DNA from: Cruorifilaria tuberocauda
Lineage: Eukaryota > Nematoda > Chromadorea > Rhabditida > Onchocercidae
Length of the DNA stretch: 10,324 nucleotides
Reading direction: 5' to 3'
Assembly: GCA_013365365.1 (NCBI GenBank)
Contig: JABVXU010001091.1
Coordinates: forward strand, 1-10,324
Of this stretch, positions 1 to 9,300 are shown piece by piece. Each line of letters starts with the position of its first letter. The stretch's first letter is position 1. Position numbers and translations under genes: made by a program. The notes beneath the pieces are model-generated. The model did not search any database, was not told the origin of the DNA, and saw only the letters and a program-made list of their open reading frames with translations.

Positions 1-144
1 AAAAACAAAAATCAAAAACAAAAAAAATCAATACGGGAATGTTTTTTGAACGATAATTTCTGAAACAAAGATAATTCAATTAATTCTATTTAAATAATCT
101 AATTTCGTTTTAACTTGATTATAGTTAATAAAATAAATGATTAC
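1..144 (-). other. Start of the intron after the C1 exon
   Basis: This AT-rich sequence begins with the GTAATC donor at 144-139 and runs to the left edge. It holds poly-A stretches near base 1 and no coding signal. The remaining C1 ligands and the DH-PH exons are expected further left. Confidence 0.75.
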
Positions 145-370
145 TTTGACAAAAATATGCCTGAGCATTAACTCCCCATATCGCATCACGACATTGATAG
201 CAGTAAACGGTTAAGTTAACAGGAGTTAACATAAACTGATGACCCTTAACCTGAATTGATCGCTTTGGTGCCATTTTCATCCTGAACACACCAACTTTAT
301 CCTTGGTAACAAATGTTGGACAACGATCCAAAATTTTCTCGTTCGTATTTGATTTCATATTCAAAACAAC
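145..370 (-). CDS. rhgf-1: C1 zinc-binding domain, N-terminal two thirds
   Basis: Seventy-five codons plus one base (phase 0 in, phase 1 out). A basic linker (VVLNMKSNTNEKILDRC to MKMAPKRSIQ) leads into the C1 domain: VKGHQFMLTPVNLTVYC, then YQCRDAIWGVNAQAYFCQ. The zinc spacing is exact: His, 12 residues, Cys, 2, Cys, 13, Cys. The last Cys-His-Cys-Cys ligands must be in the next exon, beyond the left edge. The C1 domain right after the RGS-like domain separates invertebrate RHGF-1/RhoGEF2 from mammalian ARHGEF11/12, which lack it. The acceptor is TTTTTAG and the donor is CAAA|GTAATC at 144. Position 11 of the C1 consensus is Thr instead of the Pro found in phorbol-ester-binding C1 domains, so diacylglycerol binding is doubtful. 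Confidence 0.93.
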
Positions 371-3300
371 CTAAAAATAAAAAAGAATAAATAATTTTAT
401 TTAATAAATTTCAATTTCTTCATACCGAAAATTACTATACTAAAATATGAAATGAAGAAAAAAAAAGCAAACAAAAATAAAATTACAATCATAAAATCGA
501 TAGATTTAGATTATTGTTTTAGGTAGGTACTTCTTTTTCAGGTTACCATATGTATACTGCTGATCTTGATAGTGATACTTATACTTATTTTAGTGCCTGA
601 TACTATGATTATTACTATTTCTAGGTCTTCTAAAATTTTTATTTTTTTTCTTTTAATCAGACGATTCAACCCATGTGATATCAAGCTTGTAGTCTTATTT
701 AACTTCGTGAAAATAATTTTAGAAAAGAAAAACGAAGTGAGAATCGTATGGATAAAAAAAGAAACTGTTGATCTTAGGAAGAAAATAGAAAAAAAAATTA
801 TTGATAGAAATTTTGAAATTGAAATAATTGTATCAATTTATCATTTGAATTAACAACAGTAAGAGAACAAAACAAAAAATAATAATAATTTACATTTATT
901 ATCCATACAAAAAAAAGAACAATCAAATATTAGGATAATCAATTTTCCTTGAACTTAATAAATTATTATGATTAAAGTATAAAATTTGACAGTTCATTTT
1001 AATAATTTATATAATATATTCTCGTGAGATATTCAATTTCATTAGAATTTGATAAATTTTCATCATAAAATTAAAATTTGACATTTTACTTTAGTAATTT
1101 ATATGTAATAAATTCTCGTAAGTTATTCATTTTCATTTGAAATTTGATAAATTTTCATGATTTTTAGGTTAGATTATATAAGATATTGAGATTCATAAGA
1201 TTCGTCAATAATATATGTTCAATTTCATTTGAATTTGATAAATATTCATGATTAAATCGTATGTTCATTTTATATCTTCTATTATCTTATAAATTAATCA
1301 TGATATATTAGATCTAAATTATTAAAGCTAACTGTTGAATTTTAATAATTTGATTATGAAGATTTATCAAATTCAAAGTAAGTATTTTCAAAACGAATCA
1401 AATGTTTGTTGTCTTTTTCAATTCTAGAAAATAAAATAAAACGGAAGTATGTATTTAATCCGATAAATGCTATAATAAAATTTCATACCAAAACTAATAT
1501 AAAATAAAAAGTATAAATGAATTTTAATATTTTTTCCTTTTAAGAAAAGAAAAAAAGAAAAATTTTTACTTTAATAATTGTAGCAAGTGCAGAAATAATA
1601 GCCAGTGATCGTGGTTCACAATTTTCCAAATCCTGATTGATCGAATTCAACATATTTTCCAGTGATCTGATCAAAATTGCTTCACCTACCCGTGTTTCCA
1701 TTGCTGTATCACCCTTACTAATATATGCCAATTGATTTGCATCAAATAAATTTCCCAATCCTGTATATTTTAAAAATTAAATTTCTTTATTTATTTTTTA
1801 TTTATCTATTTTATTAAATTTCTTCGTTTGTTTATTTATTTCATCTATTTATTTATTTGTTTATTTATTTGCTCATTTATTTGCTTATTTATTTGTTTAT
1901 TTATTTGCTTATTTATTTGTTTATTTATTTACTTATTTGTTTGTTTATTTACTTATTTGTTTGTTTATTTATTTACTTATTTGTTTGTTTATTTATTTGT
2001 TTATTTATTTGTTTATTTATTTGTTTATTTATTTGTTTATTTATTTGCTTATTTATTTGCTTATTTGTTTGTTTATTTATTTTATTTATTTATTCCTTTA
2101 TTCAAATTTAAAAATTAAAAACTGAATTAAATTGATTAAATTTTCTTCTTCATCAAAATTATTCTAAGTTTATCGAAGGAATTTTTATTAGAGAATCATT
2201 TCAACTTTTCCTATAATTTAATGAAAATACGAAGAAAATCAGTGTGTAACAGAAATTATCCTAAAAATCAATTTTTTCCTTTTTCCTCTTTTTTCTTTCA
2301 AATTTTATTTCAAATAATAGGAGAATCTGAATTTATTCAATGAAATGCAAGAAAATTAAATTTTACGATTGGATTCAGAAATCTATCGTATTTACAACAA
2401 TTATCAATTTATGCAAACAGTATTGATGTTATCAATGAATTTATTCAATCCTCTAAAATTTCAAAAATTATATATTTTATCGCCTCACTTATCACTTAGT
2501 GATTTATCGAATCAATTCATTTGTTATTTTATTTTTTATCACTTATTTATCATTTTTATCATTATCATTTGTTATTTATCGAATTTTAAAAGTTCTAAAA
2601 TGAAATATTCTTATGTATTCATATCAATTATAATAAAAGATTTCAAAAAAATAAATAAATAAATAAATAACGGATACAAAAAAGAGGAAAGGTCAAGGAG
2701 AAAAGAGGAAAGAATTTGAGAACAATAATCTCGATTGACTCAGTGCAAAAAATCTCTTCCCAAAATCTTACCAATTATGCTTTTTGATATTTACTGAAAA
2801 CTTTGAAAGTTTAAAATATTCCGGGTCAGCGATATTTACTGTAACTTGTTAAGTTTTAAAATGTTAACAGTTTTGAAAATAAAGTTAATTCCGAAAATTA
2901 CCGTGATAACCTTTTTCAGGTTAGTGAAATTTTTTATATCTATTTAAAAAATAATTATATCAAATTAATTATAACCTATAAGACGTTTTTGTCGAAAATC
3001 AGCCAAATGTTCATTGATATCATCCAGTGATTTCTTTCTTGCGAAATCAAATATCTTTATCAGTTGATCTATATCATTATCAGTTGCTTGTGCAGTTGCT
3101 GCTAATATCTAAAACAAACAGATTAGTATCAATTTTCAAGTATCAAAATTAAATCCAAAAAAAAAAAAGGAATTAGAAAAAAAACTGATTAAACATTTGA
3201 TTAAAGAACTAAAAAAAGAGGAAGTAAATTAAACCTTATCAATGCTTCGAATCAACGACTGATCAATACTCTCCCATGATAGCGGAGAATTTGGTATTAG

Positions 3301-6300
3301 GAAAGTAGAGAAAATTTCATAGGCCCATTTTCGTAAATCTTTTGGAAGAGCATTTGAATTCTGATAAGCATCCGTAATCAGATAGAAAAACTGAAATTTC
3401 GAACAAATGAAATGAAATGAATGATTGTGATGATTGAAGTTGTCTAGGTTGAGAATTACGCTGAAATTTTTAATATCATTACCAGAAAGCTAACGATTAA
3501 AAATCATACCACACTGCTTGGATTGGCATTTGTTAAAAGATAGTTGATAAAAGCAGCCAAATGAGCTGGGCGCATTTTGAGGTCAGCAAAATTCAAGAAA
3601 GGTCCCTGAGTTTCAAGCTGAAAAAAAATTCCTAATAAACTGACAAGTAATTTATTGATAAATCGATGAAAATTCTATTAGAAAAGAGAAATTTGTAATT
3701 TTAGATGTAAAGATATAGAAGGAAATTAGAAAAACTAGAAAAAAAAACACGTGAATAAAACGTGGGAAAAAACGTGAAAAGAGCTGCACAAATTATGTAA
3801 TTAATTTCATCTTATATAAAAAAAAAATTTCTAAAATTCAAACGTCAACTTATTCCTGAGAATTTTTTTTTTTTGATAAATTGATAACTTTGATGATTAA
3901 TTGATAATGTACATTAATTATCTTATCATATCCAGAATGTTTCAATAATATGTTATCACTTTATACATTACCCTATTTTTGTTTCAAAGTATTTTAAAAT
4001 TTCTTTTAATAAGCGAGGAATTTTCAAATTTTTTCTAATATACATTTCCTCTAGAAACAACTTAAAATCTATTTCATACTTTTTTTTTTATTTATCAAAA
4101 TTGTTAGTAAGAAGCAAGTATGAATGAATGTTTGAAATTACTTTCAACTTAAATTTCAACTAAATAAATAATAATTTATTAATTCTCATTGATTGATAAT
4201 AGTTATAACGGAGAGATGAAAAGTTTAGTAACTATGATAAGATAATAAAACAAATATTTATTTTACAAAATAAATAATTATATCGAAATTAGAAGAAATT
4301 TATTCCGAATTTCACTAGTAGCATAATTTGCGGAGGATGTAAGTTAGTATTATTTTTTGCAGGTAAAAATTTTGGAATATAGAAAGAAAAAAAAGAAAAA
4401 GGGATAATAAAAAAATAGGAAAAATAGTTAGACGTGAAAGATGAAAAATTTATTAATAATTTTGATAAAAGTTTTAAATTAAAGTTTAAGATGCTTATTA
4501 TTACTAGCAATCATGAATTACTTTTAGGATACTTATTATTACTAGCAAGGCAAATTATTAGCGTTTTAAATTAAAGTTTAAGATGATTATTATTACTAGG
4601 AAAGTAAATTACTACTAAGCATGAATTACTTTTAAGATACTTCTTATTACTAGCAAGATAAATCACTGGCAAGCATGAATTACTTATTCCATATTAATGA
4701 AAAAAAAAAGCATAATTTTATAATTTATGATAATTTTAGCTATAAAAATTCAAATATAAATCAAATTAATCACTTTCAGAATATTTATCAATAACTTTAG
4801 ATGTTAATCATAATCATAATCACTTTCAGAATGTTTATCAATAATTAGCAAATGAGCTAATAAAGTTAGAAAACTAACGTTAAATGGAATTTCGGTTCCA
4901 TCATCATCAGTTTCGTCCTCCATTGCAATAATTTCCACCGGATGAACAAAATGCATACCACTATTAACCATCCATTTTTCCTGAACGATTATTAATAAAT
5001 TCCGGTAAATTCCGGTAGGATAGATATAAGGGATAATGAAATTAAACAAAAAAAAATGATATAATTATTAAAAATAAAATAAGCTTTCAAGAAACTTAAT
5101 ATTAACAATAATTCTTATCAATTTATAATCTTAAAATGAGAAATGAGCTTTTAAAAATCTGTTATTAATAATAATTTCCATCAATGTATAATAAATTTCA
5201 ATCATAATTTACAGAAATGAAGGAGAGGAAAGGAGGTGGAAAGTTTAGAAATTGAATGGAATAATAAAAAAAAAAATGTAAGATAGAAAAGATAAAGAGA
5301 GAGAAGTAGAAGCTTTTACATATTTTTAAATTGCATTTTCGAAATGCAAAAAAGAAAAAAATTAGCTAGTAGAAGAAAGAATTGAATTTTCCTAATTTGC
5401 TTACAATCGACCGAGCTTTATCATCAATATGATTGTTGTTTTACTCCGGAAAAATTCCCCAGAGATTTTTTTTTCTCCAAAATATTATCAATAAATGGAT
5501 AACAAAAGAAAAAAAAAAAAGAAAAAAGCTTCTAATTTTTTCCATATCATACAAATATTATTATTGTTTATTCAAAGCTCATTCAATTCCTTTTTTGTTT
5601 GATTTATTTTTTTTTAAAAGAATATCCGGAAATTTTTATGTGGAAAGAATGCAAACGAAAAGTGCATAAAACATCGTTGCTATATTTAAAAAGCATTAAA
5701 ATATACTAAAGCAAGAATATAGAGTACACTTCAACATTTGAACTTTTTATTTTTTCACATTTTAAAATGAAATTACGTAATGAACTAACCGGAAGTATGG
5801 AATTAGAAAATGCAAAATTATAATTAGAAATTGAAAAAGTTGATGAAAATTTAGAGAAAATTCTTTTATGACAAAAAACAAAAAAAAAACAACAACAATA
5901 ACAATGAAATGGAATTAACAAAATTAAAACTATAGAAACTTATAATTCATGTGCAATGATCGATCACATATCGATCAATTTTATAATCACAAAAAAAAAC
6001 GTTTTACATGTTTATACATATATTTGCTCAAATTTAGCTCACACCTAACTGAATGGAATTTAATTTGAAACAAAAAGATATAACTTAAAGTTGTCTGATT
6101 CAGAAAAGTAAAACATATTTAGTATACTGTATCATGTTCAAGAAAAGTAAAAGTAAAACATATTAGTATATTATATATTTTATTATTATATAACGATTTA
6201 TACATGTCAATTGATTTTATTCAACTAATCTATGATATCATTCAATTATTTGTTTTTTGAAAATAAATTTAATGAAAACACCTGAGTTACAACGGGTTCC

Positions 6301-9300
6301 ATATTTCTAAGTTGATTTTGCAAACTTTCAATACGCTGTAAAGCACGTTCCAATTGCATACCTTCCACCGAAGTTTCACGTAAACTCTTCAAATAAATTC
6401 TCTTCCAATGACTATTTAAAAAAAAGAACAATAAATTTTAATTTCCCTGTTTTTTTTTTGAATATTTAAGTTTAAGTTTAAATTTTATTCTTTCAAAGTC
6501 AATTAAAATTATTTATTCATTTATTTTTTTGGGTAATAAATTATACATGATTTGAGTGATAAACGGTAGATTTCTAACAAAGGTTATAAAAAATTCCTAG
6601 TAATTCTACGAATATTTAGAGATAATGATAACTTATTAACTGATTATCAGCAAATGATAACTGAAAAAAACGAATAATATGCATTATCAGGAAGTACCCT
6701 ATGACCTCATGTCACATATAGCTTTCATTACACTTCGATTCTAATCGAATTTATTTTAAATAGGTAATAAAGTAATAAAGTAGTAATTTTAAGTAAGTAA
6801 TAAAGTAATAAAGATTTTCTAATTTATATATATATTTTTTTTTAAATTTTACTTCAACATGTCGACGTTCCTCTTCCAACATTTGTCTAATAATATTCAC
6901 ACGTTTTCGTTTCCATTCTTCCTTCCGTTCGTTCTAAAACGAAAAAAAATTCAGCTTTCAAAAAAAAAAAAAAGCTGAAAAGGTTTATTGTGCTACCATT
7001 AATATTATCCTGAAATTTCTTCCTACTTTTTTTTCCTTCAATTTTTATTACAATCCATATTTTGAAAAGAATTAATCATTGCTAGCAAGCAAGCAAACTG
7101 AATAAAATTCGTTCTGATCTTATATTTCATAACTTTTCTTACTTTTTTTCTTGAAAAATTTTTTTTTATTTCTATTAAAATTTTTTTCAAAAAAAAAAAA
7201 TTTGATCATTTAAACAAGCATCAATTGTTGTAATTTTTTGAATCTCTTTTTTTTTTCTACAAAAATATACCTCAACGATTATAGGTTCAGTGATAACCGG
7301 TTTACTTTCATGAGCTCGCATTTGTAAAATTTCTCGAACATCAAGCGTAAGTGGTTCCGGTGGTGGTCCTAATAGTGTTAGTGCCACCGTTTGACCTCCT
7401 GATACAGAAAAAAAGGAAAAAAAAACTTAGTACTAATAAATATATATTGGGATTTAGCTTAGGAAAATAATTTATTGCAAAAAAATGTTAGTATGAATTT
7501 CATTTTTGAGATTCCACCATTCCTTTTTAAGAGAAATTTAAAATATTATTAAAAATATTGAAATCTGGGACAAAAAAAGTGAGGCCAATAGTTGCTATCT
7601 ACATAAATGTACCAATAATCAGTAATAATAATGATAAAGTACATAACAATAATAATAATAGTAATAATGATAATAATAATAATAATAACAATAATAATAA
7701 TAATGGTGATAATAATGATAACAATGATAATAATAATGATTATAATAATACAGAACAATAATAGTAGCGAAATTATAATAACAAAGTAATAAGTAAATAA
7801 CAAATATGTAAATAAACAAATAAATAAATAAATAAATAAAGTAAATAATAAAATATCGGCGTAATCTAAGAAGACGTAAAAAAATCAATTATGGATATCA
7901 AAAATTTTTTTAATAAAAAGAATAAAAAACTTTAAAATAAAAAACTTTAACTAAATTGGGTAAAATCATAGTAAATTTGATTGAAGGAACAAGCAGAATA
8001 ATGCTTTTGCCATCTGGCAAAATGTAAGCTGCTAATAAAAAAAAATTCATCAAACATATGTTTGAAATATGAAAAAAAAATTTTTGGCTGTTTTGCTGCA
8101 ATAACTTCGATATATTTAAAAACAAAAAAATAAACAAAATAAAACTTGCAATAAACACTTAAATTACAGTAGGAAGTTACCGTAGGACTATTAAATTTGT
8201 TTTTTTTTTCCTAATTCGAAATACTATTAAATCAAGAGTGAAAAAAGATGGAAAAGATTAAAACGAAAATGATGAAAATATTGTTGAAAACAAAAAGATG
8301 AAAAGAAAAAATTTCCGAAATTTTTAGTAATTCTTCATCTTAGAAGAAAATATATTCAAAAAAATCGATAAATTATACTTTGAAAAATCGATAAAATATT
8401 ATAAAAAGAAATCGATGAATTTATATTTAAAAAACCGATAAAATATTTTTAGAAAAATCGATAAATTATACATTATACTATCGGAGGATAAATTATTTAA
8501 ATTCAAAATAAAAAACAAAAAAGAAAGTAAATTACATTTGAAAACAAACATATGTATCGGAAACTATTTGTGAAGAAAAATATTTTGATTACAGCATATA
8601 AGTGAAGGCAATTTTTGTGGATGAACTTAAGAACCTCAATTATCTCAGTTAATCATTTGGAAAGATAAAATAATATGGATAGGAAGAGTAAGTTGAAAAT
8701 TCGGATGCAATAAACATATTTGCTCCGAAAAAAATCATCATTTTTTGTTGTAAAAAAAGAAAATGCAATAAAAGTATTTGATCATTTGATTGATTTGTTT
8801 AGAATATTCGGTTTTATTGATAATTATATTGGGTTAATTTATAATGATAACGATGACAGGTTTATGATAATGATGATAATGATTATCGCGATAGCGAACG
8901 ATGCATTTGTTTTTTATTTTGTTAGCATTTTCATGCTTAAAATAATCATCTTTTTGATTGTAATCTAGAAGTACTGATATTAAGTGTTTTTTTTTTCTCT
9001 TTGATTTCCAAATTAAAATTTGAATAGGAAATGAAATTTTATTTAATGAAACTATATTAATTTGATAATGTATAAAATTATCAGGGAGGAAATAACTGAT
9101 TAGTGATAATAATGATAATGATAAAAATAATAATAATGATAAATAATAATGATAAAATCACTCATAACTCAATAAATCTATGAATTTTAGCGTTACTTCT
9201 CAAAATTTTATATACTAGCGAATAATGTGGCAAAATGATACGAAATGATATCTATTAGATTTTTCCAAAAAGAAACAAATTACTTTCATCAAAAATTACT

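Larger units (their letters stand above)
371..1569 (-). other. Intron between RGS-end and C1 exons
   Basis: A 1.2-kb intron bounded by GTAAAA at 1569 and TTTTTAG at 377-371. It contains a degenerate tandem array of about 93-bp units (980-1256), with a related inverted arm at 1351-1378, and otherwise AT-rich unique sequence. On the plus strand, 527-853 is an uninterrupted frame preceded by an acceptor-like TTTTTCAG (534-541). That is discussed as a finding and is not called as a gene. Confidence 0.75.
1761..2975 (-). other. Intron within the RGS-like domain
   Basis: A 1.2-kb intron with donor G|GTTATA at 2975 and acceptor AAATATACAG at 1761. From the donor onward it holds a diverged 45-bp duplication (2786-2875), a purine-rich stretch (2676-2716), a short ATAA microsatellite (2651-2670), AT-rich sequence with TTATC-rich runs (2500-2590), and the long 12-bp-period satellite (1826-2102). 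No coding signal is seen on either strand beyond low-complexity frames. Confidence 0.75.

Noticed and set aside
1828..2125. Three overlapping plus-strand frames rich in Leu, Phe, Ile, Tyr and Cys
   Set aside because: They are created by the TTTA/TTTG/CTTA satellite, which cannot form plus-strand stops in any frame. All three frames are open at once, which argues against coding.
2369..2662. Ninety-seven-codon plus-strand frame
   Set aside because: It has low-complexity Phe/Ile/Tyr/Ser content with a TTATC-rich middle, no recognised domain and no splice or promoter context. Chance frames of this size occur several times in this AT-rich window.
2911..2928. Plus-strand TTTTTCAG directly followed by GTTAGT, resembling a recursive splice site
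   Set aside because: It is antisense to the only supported gene, and no plus-strand exons are seen nearby to make use of it.
4289..4510. Seventy-three-codon minus-strand frame
   Set aside because: It is Phe/Ser/Leu-rich low-complexity sequence with no acceptor-donor pair matching the neighbouring phases.
4804..4878. C-terminal extension of the pre-RGS exon to a stop
   Set aside because: The open frame continues past GTTAGT into VSFLTLLAHLLIIDKHSESD and a stop. The donor matches phase 0 of the next RGS exon, so this is intron sequence and not a gene end.
5433..5921. Plus- and minus-strand frames of about 70-78 codons
   Set aside because: They are driven by poly-A and poly-T runs and have no recognisable domain or conserved motif.
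7549..7888. Asn-rich plus frame and Ile/Tyr-rich minus frames
   Set aside because: They are direct translations of the AAT/GAT and AAAT microsatellites and have no non-repetitive core.
7910..8158. Possible cassette exon on the minus strand inside the PDZ intron
   Set aside because: The acceptor phase would fit, but no donor in the needed phase follows. Insertion there would split the last PDZ strand, which is continuous when the flanking exons are joined directly.
8720..8968. Eighty-two-codon plus-strand frame
   Set aside because: The first half looks mildly protein-like (IKVFDHLIDLFRIFGF), but the second half is ATGATA-repeat translation and no homologue is recognised.
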